From: Solenopsis invicta
Lineage: Eukaryota; Arthropoda; Insecta; Hymenoptera; Formicidae
Length of the DNA stretch: 64,000 nt
Direction: 5' to 3'
NCBI RefSeq assembly: GCF_016802725.1
Contig: NC_052668.1
Span: 12,717,001-12,781,000 of the forward strand
Part shown: positions 1 through 12,059 of the stretch, piece after piece
Layout of the letters: each line of letters begins with the position of its first letter
Numbering within the stretch: position 1 is the first letter of the stretch
Notes under the pieces: generated by a model
The model's database searches: none
What the model saw: the letters and a program-made list of their open reading frames with translations, nothing else
What the model was told of the DNA's origin: nothing
Position numbers and translations under genes: made by a program

Positions 1-3000
1 ACAATGAGAATCGCGTGAGCGTTTTGCGTTTGCTTATAATTACATTAACCCTGTTGAGTTCAAATTTTCTACTATTTGGGTCAATGTCAGTACAATGAAA
101 AAACTGTAAGAAAATGACAAGTTTTCTTAAAAAAGAAAAAGAGATATTTTATTCATCAACAAACAAAAACGTTAATGCCAGAGAGAAAAATTTTTAAATC
201 AAATATTAGTAAGAAATTAAAACACGTTTTGGATCAAATACATCTGAATAGAACAGTAACATTAAAGATTCGGATATATGCAGAATGTAATATAAAAATA
301 ACTTTAAAATAAATATTCAATATTTTAATAAGCTTTCTATCTAAATGCATTATAAAAATAACATGTTTTAGGTTTGATGACAGTCTCTTGTAACGCAACG
401 TCCCCCATTTAGAAGAAGCAGTTTACTCATTAAAATTAATAATCGGCTTCCATTTTCAATATCGCGATATATCTTCCCCTAACATTTGCGTCGTAGGGCT
501 AATAACACAAAATTTACTTCCAGACGCGACAACCTTGAAAGCTAAGTTCGAAAGAAATTCAATAGGGAACGCAAGTTTGTTCGGGGAGGTCTCGACTCGC
601 CGATGTGACTGACAATGAGGATAAAATTGGCCGTCGTGTGAGTGATTAAGAAACGTGACGGAAAAAGCAAGTCGTTTATCTGTGGCTATTAGGGCGCGAG
701 TGGAATAATTCTCCGAGGTTTCGACGCAAGGCCGAAGCCACTCTCAGCGAGGTAGAGAAGGTAAGGGGATAACTCACGGGAAATGCCAATAACAGACCTA
801 ATCTTATTCGCCTTCGTATTTCAAATTTTATCACCATGTTGAGGCGCCCATTGGATGCTGAGTTTTCTTCCTCGCGCCGACTTACGAAAGATTTGCTCAC
901 TATGTGACGACGCAATTTTTTACGAGAGAAATAATAAAATTGGCAAACGGATCAAATCGTCGAATTATGAACGTCTTGCTTCATTTGGGACTGCGGTATA
1001 CGTTCGCTTAAAATAAAACGAGAAATAAGGTTTTAAGATTGAGAAACTTGTCACATACTCTTAAAACATTTTTGTAATGTTAGAACTCGATTTCAATTTT
1101 GCTGAAGAGAAACTTTTAAAATCTATTCAAAAAGTTTACCTACATTACATAAATCTTGAGAGAGATCTGATACACAACCACGCGACGTAGAAATATGAGG
1201 TTGAGCCGTAACACCTCGGAATGCCCAAACATTCTCGTTGTGATACTTGTTCGAACCGACTAATGTGCATGTCCAATCTGATAATCGTAAAAATGTACGG
1301 CTATAGTGTAATTGAGTCCAAAACCACTCGGTTGATTTATCGAAATGTGAGCACGGTCGACTATTCCCAATATCTTATCGAGTTTGGCGATCTCGTTGAT
1401 CATCTTGCTGAAGGAAGAATAGTTCAGCCACAAGAGACTTGTCAAAGGTTTCTTCCAGCGAACGAGTTCGTCGATCTTATTCGTATCACGAACGAACCAT
1501 AGTACCGTAAGAATGGCTTGTCGTGAGCCGAAGATCTATTACGTGGTCGAGGGCAATACGGAAACAGCGTAGAAAAATTTTCATTTTCCATCAAGAATTT
1601 CCGAAGACAATGTTCGTAAATTACCTACAGAAAGCTACATCACGATAGAAATGTGAACTTTAATTCAAAACAAAATTGGAGTCCAAAAGATTTACATTTT
1701 ATTTATTTGAAGGTAACTTTTTAAATTTTTCTTAATTTCATTAAAATGGAAAAATTGTAACAAGCAAAAGATTATTCAAACACATAGAATAAAAAAATTT
1801 TTTCAAATACGCCTATTAAACATATATACATATTTTTAATTTTTATTTGCAAAGTTAAGCCACAAGTATATAAAAATTTTTTAATGAAAAAAGATTTGAG
1901 ATAATAAAATAGAGCACACGCATGCAAGAAAAATTTACTACAATTTAAATTCAATTTCTAAAATATCTAGAATTCTATTGAATAAAGCAAAATTTATAAG
2001 GCAAGGTAAATGCTATATATGCATAAAATTTTGTCATTATAAATGATATCGACATCGCTGCGTCATGGGGAGCAGTTTATGCGAAGTCGTAAAAGGTCGA
2101 CCAAATGTCCGCAATCTTTTCTTTACCCCTAGTCGGAATCGATATTTTCTGATATTTGTGCGTCTCCATGACAGACCAATATCATGGATTATTGTTTTGA
2201 AAAAAAAAAAAAAATCGTGAGGCTAGGCAACGTTGCATGGTGCGACAGATTGCGTCCTATCAGAATCGATCGTGTAGTAGTAATCGTTCTATTTCGATGC
2301 TTTTCTCCTTTGGTAGTCTAAAAGCGGCATTTATCTAATTTTTGTGCTTTATCCGAAAACAATGGCAATGACAATGTCTAATGTTAATTTCGCGGTAGTG
2401 ATTAATGAAATTAACGATATCGTAATTTCTTTTAAGGATGTATGATAGAATTTCGAAGGTAAACTATTATTGTAATGTTTTACTAAGATTTCGCTTGTTA
2501 ATGTATTTTGTTCCCTTGTGTAAAACAAGTCACTTTACAGTATCGAATCAACAATTTATTGTTTTATGTATAAGCAAAAATATCGAATCTTGTTGGAAGA
2601 ATTTATAATCTTAAATAAACATAATTTGCTTGCCTGAAAAAACAAACAACTTCTTCATGTAAGCAAATTATGTTTGTTTAACATTAAAAATTCTTCCCAG
2701 ATTTTATATTTTTGCTTATACATGAAACAATAAATCGTTGATTTGAACTAATTTTTTTTTTGTGTAGTTAGTCCTTTAATAATAATAATTATAAATTATA
2801 TATATAATTAGATTAATTAATAATTGCAATCATTTTTTTTCTCTCAGTATTTATTAAATAATTGGTGCTATGATTTTTATAAAATACGAGTATAATTGGT
2901 AAATGCCTATATGGTTTTCAAATCGCGGGAATGTTCAAAGTTTATGGAGAGCACACAGTACTTATATTATACAGATTTATATTAAACAAGCGGGAAGTTT

Positions 3001-3914
3001 AAAGTGTCTCTCTATTGCGAAATTACTTACGTATTATCAGAGCGTGGCAAGGCGCTTGTGGCATTATCCAGATATCTTCTTTTAAGCAAAGTTCGAATAA
3101 TTAAGCACGAATTTGAATATTTTATGAGACTGCTGCAAGAATGTCTGGCTAAGCATTTATAATACGCTAACCCACTTCGGGCAGCTTAAATCCATTTGAA
3201 CTTTCCGTGAGAAGTAAAGCGTCTGGCATGATACGTTTGAATTATATGCTTGCAAAACTATGCGAACTTAGTAACTTCAAACTAGAATATGCAATACGTC
3301 ACATTCACGTCTGTAACGTGACTTATGATTAGCTATTCGATGTCATTACGGAAGTAAAACTTTGTTAATTATATTATTGTATGATGTACTTCTTTGCAAA
3401 TATCATCACAAATTGAATAAATGGAACACATTTTAATGGCAAATTTCTCGTCGAATTAAAAACTTTTTTTTTCTTTATTAAAGCTTTCCAAATTTTAATT
3501 ATACTTGTAAAAATGAGTTTTAAATTGAAATTCTGTTAGAACTCACATGAAATTAATTGAAGATCACTTTTATGAAATTTTATCTGTTTGATCTCTCTTG
3601 AAGAACTTATCATCTCACAATTTGATCTATTTATTAGGGAATATTCTGCAAATCACGATTCAAAGTATTCTTCGCGACAGGACAATAAAATTTCCTGCAA
3701 ATTTTTCCCAGTATTACAAGCTTTATTGGGTCATCTATTATCGTTCGGCGAATTCATTGATAGACCGTGTCTATCCTTAAAAGTTTTTAACGGGTTCTCG
3801 AGTACCCGATTCAGAGTTGAAATAAATCCGATTTCAATCATCTCAAATCGCGTTGCTAAGGATACTCGATCGCAAATTATAATTTTCGACGATCAAAGTG
3901 ACTGCATCGCTTAC
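1..3914. other. Non-coding; probable pyrokinin-receptor intron
   Basis: No exon could be supported here. The strand and phase of the receptor exon at 3915-4324 mean that its next exon should start in phase 1 and encode the end of TM6 (a hydrophobic run with a CWxP-type motif), at coordinates below 3915. I searched the minus strand of this stretch by eye and did not find it, so the remaining exons probably lie left of the window. The stretch holds an imperfect hairpin at 2537-2745 and an unassigned open minus-strand frame at 1260-1535. Confidence 0.5.
2537..2745. repeat. Imperfect inverted repeat, ~90-bp arms
   Basis: The left arm (about 2537-2628) and right arm (about 2659-2745) are reverse complements with scattered mismatches. 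They share the words TATTGTTTTATGTATAAGC (left) and GCTTATACATGAAACAATA (right), and AAACATAATTTGCTT on both arms. The loop is about 30 bp. It could be a degenerate MITE or a snap-back element. No target-site duplication is clear. Confidence 0.6.
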
Positions 3915-5232
3915 CGAGCATGCGAATAACGTTTCTCTGAGCATTCGTTTTCCCCCTGTTGCTGTCTACGTGATTCAACACGTCGGGAGTGTGATGCCTC
4001 TTACTGCTGACGGTGGTCAGCAGGCTCGAGTGTCGCAGCTTGATGGCGATCAGCACGTACAGCACGGTGATGATCGTCATGGGTAGCACGAAGAACAGGA
4101 AGGTCGAGATCTCGAAGGCGTGTTCGATTAGTGTCCATCGCAGCGAGCACCTGGCGCTATCCAAGATGACAGTGCCGTTGTAGTGGGAGTAGATGATGCC
4201 GAATTGGATGGCCTGTGGCACGGCGAAGCAGAGGGCCAGCAGCCAAATCGCTATCACGAACTTCACCGCCCGGGAGAGTTTCGACATTGTGTGCGAGATG
4301 AAGGGATGGCAAATCGCCACGTATCTATTGGAGAAAAATTTAACGTAGAAATATTAAAGAAGGCATCCGTTTCGTTACCGAAGAGATTGAAACCCCGTCG
4401 ACGATCTTTTTCGCGTGTGGATTACCGATTTCACCCGCAGTCCAAAATCGTAGTTAGAATCGATGGATACTGACGCGAGTTTTTCTTCTCATATTGTTTT
4501 ATCGATCTTCACGGGCCGGAGATTACAGATATTTCGATCAAAATACGTATTACCGCGATTCGTGAAAAGAAAAAGAAGAAAAAAAAATGCGGTACTTGGG
4601 ACACCGATAGATAAAAGCCGAATGATTGGCAGGGTCCCCGGACACGGGACTCGACGAGCGTTGTACGTTCCATTTTATCAGTCGGAGCTTGATATATGGG
4701 CGATATAATATTTCTAAACTTACCTCTCGATGGTGAAGGCCGTGATGGTGAGAACGGTGGCGTTCGCCGAGGTCTCCGAGGCGAAGCTCTGTATAATGCA
4801 GAACGCCTCGCCGAATATGTACGGAAAGTGCGACCATATGTAATACATCTCCGGCGGCAGGCCGAACACGAGTAGAAGAAGGTCGGACACCGCCAGGCTG
4901 AAGAGGTAGTAATTGGTGGCGGTGTGCATGGACTTGTTGCGCGCGATTACCACGCACGTGGAGATATTGCCGATCAAGCCGGTGAAGAAGATCACGACGT
5001 AAATCACCGTGATCGGCAGCACGATGTATAGGGAGTCCCGGCGATCAACGGCGCTCTCTTCTCTAAGCAAGGGGCTGAGCATGTTCGTATAATTCTCATA
5101 TTGCGGATTTGCGTGAACGACACCGTCGACCGTGGAACGAGATTCCTGTAGATTGCCGTCTTTCAGGAGTCTCCAGGGATCCCTATTCTGAAGGGTCCAG
5201 GTGATGTTCGTTATCGTATTACTCGAAAACAT
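3915..5232 (-). CDS. Pyrokinin/PBAN-type neuropeptide receptor (5' part, 2 exons)
   Basis: A class A G-protein-coupled receptor for a PRXamide peptide (pyrokinin/PBAN, related to vertebrate neuromedin U receptors). It acts at the plasma membrane, most likely through Gq and calcium. Two coding exons are visible: 4724-5232 (starts at ATG 5230-5232, ends in phase 2 at a GTAAGT donor) and 3915-4324 (acceptor AATAG, ends in phase 1 at GTAAGC). Together they encode 306 residues. The first exon carries an N-terminal tail with NIT and NYT sequons, TM1 with GN, TM2 with LAVSD, the TM3 cysteine (AFCIIQ) and the TM3 end IER; the second continues YVAICHPF, completing the E/DRY-type motif, then TM4, the ECL2 cysteine and TM5. 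The family word NKSMHTATNYYLFSLAVSD is typical of pyrokinin receptors. It stops in intracellular loop 3 (VIRML), so TM6, TM7 and the tail are missing from the window. The open frame upstream of this ATG has only a non-ATG start. The receptor subtype (PK1 or PK2) is undecided. Confidence 0.88.
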
Positions 5233-6813
5233 TCTGCTTTTTTTGTGGTTTCTCAAGACGGTATTGGTAAAACGAGAAGATAGTGATTGACGAGGATACG
5301 CGTCGACCTTGCGAAAATAGCAAAATTAATGACTGAGATTTTGTGGCGGAATTCGAATCGGCAGCTCGGACGAGCGGGTATCTTCGCGTTACGAATATAT
5401 CTTTTGCTTATATTTTTGCTGTTCAATTTCGCCCATAAGATTACTCCAGATCGTCGCTGAGGCTGTCGGTGAAGCGCGATAGAGATGATTTATTCTGCGA
5501 TATGCAGCTACGACGCATTCTTCGGATAGAATTGACGTTGATAGAATTCTCGTGATTCGTTGTTGAAATTCCGGCTTATGATCAATGCTGTTGGCTGATT
5601 TCAATCTTCATCTTGCCGGGAGCGTCAATATCTCTCTTCAAGTCGAATGGTTTTTTGCGAGAAAATCCTGCCAACTGTTTACTTTCGCGTTGACCTGAAA
5701 TTGCGAGTTCCCTCTTAAATTTCTCACGATATGCGGAGACGGCCTGCGTTTTGGAGAAACAAATAGCGAGTAACACGATTATATTAGATTAATTAGTCTT
5801 TAAACGTGAGATTATAGCGTTCTCAATCTTCCGCGTCCGTACAGTAATGATGTGTTATGAATGGTACTACGGCTGCCATTACGGATGAACAAGCGGTTTC
5901 CATCACTCGCCGTTTAACGAGACGACATTCCGTATCCTCCCCGACGTTTCGATTAATTTCGGTCAATTTGCGCGAGAATTGAAGGGCCGTCTGTAAATTC
6001 CTCAATTAGACCTCGACGTGCAATATCGTTCTCCCCACGAATCGTCTGTGATCGATAGAAGCTCCATCTTTAAATTTTTGTTAGCGCGTTGAACACTGTT
6101 TTTGTTCTATTTGATAAATCGAATAAATCGATCGTCTCGTTACCTGGCTAAGAACTGCACTTATGTCATTTTGCGGGAGATCGAGCCAATTATAATCCCG
6201 TGTTCGTTCGTCAATTATACAACGAATATCCGCTGATATAGCTTCCGACGCGGGGATTTGCTTGTAACGTTGCTGTACACCATAATAGCTTCATTCATTA
6301 TGGTCGGCGACGGATCCGTTCTATTTTCCGCATGAACGCGCTAACTATCACAATGGTGTATCATTAGCGCGTGGAATTATTCACGAAATCCGTCACTAAT
6401 GAGAGACAGATGTCTCATACAAAAAGATCTTAATAGCGTGTAATATGATTTCCGTATGTGATATCCCTGTTCGTTAACAAATATATCCGCTTTCCACATT
6501 GTCACCTTTGTGTTAACTACTTGACAAGGGTATCATCTTTCGAATATATGTATGTACACGCTGACCTTTTAACGCCCCGCGGTCCATTTTTCAGGCATTA
6601 TATACACGCACGGCCGCTCATTCAATCTTCGAAATATCATGTTTCCCTAAGTACGATAAATCGCTATAGGGAAATACGATAATCTTGCTTACCGAAATAA
6701 AATCTGTGTATTAAGCGCAAAAGTATTGCGATATACATAAATCAATATTTTTTGGAAGTTTAAAACTCGATCGACGATTAATATTTATTATTTGAAGTAA
6801 AGTGTACAATATA
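5233..6813. other. 5' flank/5'UTR region of the receptor
   Basis: No conserved coding signal was seen. The DNA from about 5230 to 6060 is less AT-rich than the surroundings, with several short open minus-strand frames that match no family I know. It is a reasonable place for 5'UTR or an upstream non-coding exon, but no splice or promoter signal can be assigned firmly. Confidence 0.35.
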
Positions 6814-7180
6814 GGGTGTCTCGAAATTCGCAAATCAACATACTTCAGCAAGAAAATTCTCGAAAACTTAAATAAATTAGTTGTTCATGAATTATTTATT
6901 ATTATTTCTTGAATTGTTATTTTTATTTTTAAGATGTAAAGGTTTAATCGGATTGAGGTCTAATAGAGATTACGTTTATACGGTTTATGCGATTACTATT
7001 ACAATACTATCACGGGCATGCAACTGTCTAAATTATAATTTATGATTGATCAGCTTAAAACTTACGTATCTAAAGAAAAAAATTGCTATTTAAAATTACA
7101 ATTTACAAACGAATACTTTATTTAATTTTTTGAAAACCTTCTTGCTAAAATATTTTGATTCGTGAATTTCGGGGCATTCT
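6814..7180. mobile_element. MITE with ~55-bp inverted ends
   Basis: The left end (GGGTGTCTCGAAATTCGCAA onward) is repeated as an inverted, diverged copy at the right end; read on the minus strand, the right end begins GAATGCCCCGAAATTCACGA. Both ends share an AGCAAGAA word about 40 bases in. The interior is AT-rich and has no open frame. Flanking TATA on both sides is compatible with a TA target duplication. The superfamily is uncertain. Confidence 0.65.
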
Positions 7181-7639
7181 GTCTATATTTTTTAAAGAAA
7201 GAAAGCGGAAAAGTAAATCGATTAATTCGATGAAACACATACACGCACACACATTTATATATTGCAACAAAAGTCGCCAAATATTCTCGGAAAATGCACT
7301 GTTATATTATACTTGAATAATTTCTTTGAAAATTAAACTAGTCATTTTGACTGTTTGGTAATTCTAGTGTTAAATTAAATTACTTAGATCTTACACGTTA
7401 AATTAACGACGTTAGTTAAACACTTTGATCTTACACGTGCAACGCATAGAGCTTGTGCGAGAAAGTGATTTTAACAGATGCACCGGTTATATTTTTGATA
7501 GCAAAAATAATACTTTGTTTTCAATAACTAATCACTTTTCTTTTTTAACACTGGTCATAACATAAAATATATTTATTTTTACAATTTAAATTTTTTCCTG
7601 TCCTGTGTAGAATAAGCTTAACTTCATTTATAAGCCACA

Positions 7640-7930
7640 TGAGCAGCAGTTGGACGCGGTAGTTGCGCTTCGACAAAACAAACAGACGTTCTGGCACCAT
7701 CCAAAAACCACAAGTCGCACACGGTACACTACCTTGCACTCTCAAAGGAGTCCTAAACCCGTTCTGCGTCACGTTCGCGAAAATTGTTTCCACGCGCGCT
7801 CGAGTATACTCGTCTCCGCGCTCGGTGCCTTCGCGATAATGTTGTCGTCGGCGCGCGGCGACGCGGTACTTTCATAAACGCCGTTTATCGAACAGAAGGG
7901 ACACACATGGCGCTATTTTCGACGTGAGTC
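7640..7930. other. GC/CpG-rich island, function unknown
   Basis: A short stretch with clearly higher G+C than its neighbours and clustered CpG (for example GTCGTCGGCGCGCGGCGACG near 7842-7862). Open frames of 75-82 codons exist on both strands but resemble nothing I recognise and overlap each other antisense. It could be an upstream promoter or non-coding exon, or an unannotated small gene. Confidence 0.3.
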
Positions 7931-8781
7931 GTGCTGTCAACCGGCCTCATTGTCTAATTGTCCCCAATGAGTCATTAACTTCTTCAGACACTATTCAGAA
8001 GTCGCTTCGCAAAGCTATAGTAAAACAATTTCTTTGATTTTGCATTTAGTCATTTCGTTATATAGTTTAAAAAAAATTTGCTTGTTTCAAATCGCTGAAA
8101 AAAACCAAGAAAAATTTGGTTTTTTTGTGAAAAATTGCTTTCTTGTGAAAAATTGCTTTTCTTTTGCTATGCAAATGAGATGCTATTTAATTTTTAATGT
8201 CTCTTATTATATTAATATTATCCATGAACTTATCAGGTAATTTTTTGTTATTATTTTGTTAAAATTATTTTTTTGTTAAAATTTTGTTAAAGTCACTTGA
8301 GGTTTAATAATTATTGAACAAACTCTTTTAAGAACAAATGTAATTCTAACAATTAGTCTAGAAACTAATTTAATATTTATGTTGAATATTATGTTAAGAA
8401 TTTTGAATATTAGCAATTATCGAGAGGCATACGTTTTATTTAAAAATATATTAATTTTGTTTTTATTTATGTTTAAAATAAGAGAAAATAAATGTGACGA
8501 GTTAGGATTAAGAAATCATATCGTAAAACAAGTAACTTTGATACTGGTAAGGTATCACCATAACACAACACTTTTTGAAATTTTCCAATGAATTTTTCTA
8601 CTCTTGGAAAAAAATCTGAAAAAATTGAAAAAAATGGATTTTTTCTCAATGCTTTAAAATTATATTTTGTCAATTTTTGACGCAAATCTTTGGATGATTT
8701 GTCTGTATTTTGAAATATTTTATTAACGAACTCTTCAACATGCACTCTATAAATCTTTTTAAATCATAGAAAGAAACATTA

Positions 8782-8848
8782 CTCAAACTTTGCACAAGCT
8801 CAATTTTCATTCTAAAACAGTGAAAATTGAACTTGTCCAAAGTTTGAG
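8782..8848. repeat. 67-nt hairpin with ~29-nt arms
   Basis: CTCAAACTTTGCACAAGCTC at the left arm pairs with GAACTTGTCCAAAGTTTGAG at the right arm, with a loop of about 9 nt. A related partial copy (CTCAAATATTACACAAGCTT) lies at about 8953-8972, so the sequence is repetitive, which points to a degenerate MITE more than to a microRNA gene. Confidence 0.55.
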
Positions 8849-9054
8849 CGATTTGTCTCATCTACTAAAAGTTAAAATTTACTTCAACGTAATATTTTTG
8901 CAAAAATCCTATATAGGAATGAATTTTGGCTCGTATTAAAATGGCAAATCACTCAAATATTACACAAGCTTAATTTTCACTCTTTTAGAATGACGTTTCA
9001 CTCTATGACATTTAGAAAGTAATTTTGAACATGTGGCTGTCAGCTTTTATTATA

Positions 9055-9328
9055 CACTGTTAAAAATACACCGTTAAACATGTCATGGAATTCATTCATT
9101 GTATTTTTAAGTTACACATAAAATTTAATGTGCATTAAATTTAATGTATCTATAATTGAAAAGCATGTGTACGAAGTTTAGTGCACTGTGATATTAAATT
9201 TTAAATAAATACATTAAAAACATTAAATTTACATTAAATGTGCATTAAATGTGCATTGTGTTTTTAATGTAGCTTGAAATTTGCTTTTGTTACATCACAT
9301 TAAATTCTGCTGTTGATTTTTAGCAGTG
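9055..9328. mobile_element. 274-bp MITE with TA target duplication
   Basis: The element begins CACTGTTAAAAATACACCG and ends ATTTTTAGCAGTG, which are terminal inverted repeats. It is flanked by TA at 9053-9054 and 9329-9330. The interior is made of repeated ATTAAATTTAATGTGCATT-like words. TA duplication and CACTG ends are consistent with a non-autonomous Tc1/mariner derivative. Confidence 0.72.
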
Positions 9329-10287
9329 TATATTTATGATATATCTCTTCTCCTATTTAACTCTCATTCATAAATTAATCATATAACAAAGATGATCTTT
9401 TATTTCATAATTTTAAAGCACGCGATTTATAATTCTGCTCTAGTTATTGTATGTTTAAACGCGAGGAATGCTATTAACTCAAATAATTTACATTTTAATA
9501 AAGCAATAATTGGATCACGAATAGCATACGTGTTGAAGCTTTGTCCTATTTGCATCGAATTAAATTTTAATGGAATGTACCTCAATAAATGCATATATTT
9601 TATTTTAGCACAATTTTTAAAAATCTACATTAAATATCTCTCGACAAATCACAACTTGCCTTATTCTCAAATCGAACGTGTCTGTGAAGTTGCAGATTTT
9701 TCTTGATTTATTTGATTTACGTTTTTACTCTCGTTAACTTATTTGGGAACTTGACATGAATTTTCGGAACGTTGTCGTTCAGTCAGTGTATCACGGTCGC
9801 GTTTTATCAAGCTTTAAAGATTTAGAAACATCTGACACGTTCAATTTATTCTTCTCATAGTCCGCGTACATTTATTATCGTATTTCCTAGAATTTTATTT
9901 ACGAAACAGCGTGTCAGAGATTTTTTAAATAACAATAAAGAATCACTTAATACAATCATTGTTCCGTGAGATATTTTACGACGAAATATCCGTGAGATAT
10001 TTCGACAACAAAGCGTAATTGTGAATCCCGCTGCTGCTTGCTTTCAATTAATTTCTTGCAATTATTTTTTGAATAGAATCATTTGTTTACATTTTATTCT
10101 AAAGCTATACACATTCAAGTGTACATGTCAAGTGTACATGTGCAAGCACGCTCGTGCAAGTTTATTGAAGCGTGTAAATGAAAGCCTGCACAGCCATTTC
10201 GATTTGCGCAAGAAGTTGGAGCAAATATAAAAAAAATCATTCAATATATGTGCGCCAAACTAGTTTGCTCAAATAAATCGGAGAGTG

Positions 10288-10867
10288 CACTAAGAGAAAA
10301 AAGTGGTTGTAACTATTATAATTCAGAATATAAATCAATGCCGTGAGAGTCAACACGGGATGTTTATGTGTGAATTAATATAACAGGCAATTGTTAATTA
10401 TATTGATTTATATTCTGATTTATTTTTTTTCCTATTTTAGTTTTTATTATAATTTAACTACAATTTATTTTTAATTTAAACTATAATTTATAGTTGTTTC
10501 AACCGTGCAAATTATCACTATAAGTTGTTATATGTAAATTGTAAATAAATATTTAAATTGTTATTATATTCATTATAATTCTGATTGCATTTATTATATA
10601 AAAATTTCAAACATGAGATTAACAAGCCTAATTTTTCTTATTATTGTTTAAATGAAAATGCTTGTTTTATTTTCACTATCCGTATTTTGATATTTTACTG
10701 CATTAATATTTGATATCATTATAGCAAAATGTTTTCAGACAGTTTTAGTAGAATTATAAACACAAAGTTATTATTAATAACGTTATAGCAGCAATAAACT
10801 GGAGTTCTTAACTATAATTATTTTATCATGCAGTTATGGTCACACTCAACACTTTTCTCTCAATGTG
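10288..10867. mobile_element. MITE-like element with nested inverted repeats
   Basis: The ends CACTAAGAGAAAAAAGTGG and CACTTTTCTCTCAATGTG form imperfect terminal inverted repeats. Inside, about 10319-10335 and 10400-10420 carry a further inverted pair built on CAGAATATAAATCAAT. There is no open frame. The target duplication is not clear, so the exact borders are tentative. Confidence 0.5.
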
Positions 10868-11403
10868 TGTAGGCGTGATAGGCTCAATTTAGATCAATCA
10901 AAAGGTAACGTTGCAAACGAATGTAATTATGTTGAAACAAACACCAAAAAATTTCACTTTAATTGCTCCTTCTATGTTCATAATTATTAAACTTGATTAA
11001 TTAACATTAATAACGCTATTATAAGAAAACGGTCACAAATTTTTACATACATTAGCAAATAACCGTATTTACTCTTATTATTTTGAAAATCTGTTCTTAT
11101 AAAACGTTTTTGTTTCACAATCGTTCCTTTTACTTACATTGTTGGATTTTTAATTTTTGTTCAGTTAAAGAGCGATTCTTCGATGTACGTTTCAATTACT
11201 TTTAAGTTCCATATACATGTTTGCATAAGTACTGCGACAGAACTGCACAATTATTGCAAATACGATACACACGTTTCAGTCCATTTGCACAAGTATTCCT
11301 GACAAATTTACTTGTAAGTCTTCGTCAAATTGATGTAACGTTTATTGTGCGCGTTTTCTCGCGTGATACGCGATTCTGTGAGCGTCGTGAATCTTAAGGC
11401 TGT

Positions 11404-11805
11404 TCTACAATGAGTTGCAAACGCTCCGTCGCCAGTTGCAAAGGATGGCAACTAGCGTTATTTCCGGTGGCAACGGACTATCGCGGTTGCCAAACGAGAA
11501 TTGACCAACTTTTAACTTTGGCGACAGCAACTGGCGATCGCACCACCTTAACCCTGTAAAGTGAATTGAAAGAGCGTGGCGGAGCGCGGCAAAAATTACG
11601 ACAAATGTGATTTGTGGTAAGACAATTTTCGGTAGTGATATTTTGAACGTTTGGTGCTCACATATCTCGCTTAACCAAACATTCAATTTGCATCTTTCGA
11701 TAATCTCCATATTCAAATGCAAATTAGGCGTTGAAATTATTTACAACTTGCGACTGGCAAAGAGCCACTCGCGATTTGCAACTACGTTTTGCAACTCATT
11801 GTAGA
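11404..11805. mobile_element. ~400-bp MITE with 20-bp terminal inverted repeats
   Basis: The left end TCTACAATGAGTTGCAAACG is matched by the inverted right end CGTTTTGCAACTCATTGTAGA. The interior is richer in G+C than the flanks and repeats GTTGC/GCAAC words throughout. A TA duplication is possible if the element is read as starting at CAATGAG. The open frames inside are by-products of the repeat. Confidence 0.75.
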
Positions 11806-11953
11806 CCTGCCTTTATTCTCGCGTGACTTTTATCTAAAAGAATTGTCTGCGAGATTAAGTTATCATAAGTTCTCTCGTACCTCTGTTACTTGAAGTATCG
11901 ACGTATTAATTAATAATGATTTCAAATTAAACAACGATATAATACAAAGCTCC

Positions 11954-12051
11954 TTGTTGAAACAACAGGCGATTCAGAGCAACTGATCCTTGTTGAAGCA
12001 ACACGCAATGTTATAGTTTCATTAACATATAGAGCTCTTTGTTGGGACAAC
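11954..12051. repeat. Three spaced TTGTTGnnnCAAC dyads
   Basis: TTGTTGAAACAAC at 11954-11966, TTGTTGAAGCAAC at 11990-12002 and TTGTTGGGACAAC at 12039-12051 are three copies of a small palindromic motif, each preceded by CC or CT, 36 and 49 bp apart. It is either a diverged tandem repeat or a cluster of protein-binding sites. Confidence 0.55.
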
Positions 12052-12059
12052 GAGTTGCT

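Noticed and set aside
7545..7877. Overlapping 75- to 82-codon frames on both strands
   Set aside because: They are antisense to each other in a CpG-rich patch and match nothing; kept only as a composition note.
8782..8848. A microRNA gene
   Set aside because: A related partial copy lies 170 bp away, so it is more likely repetitive; small-RNA evidence would be needed.
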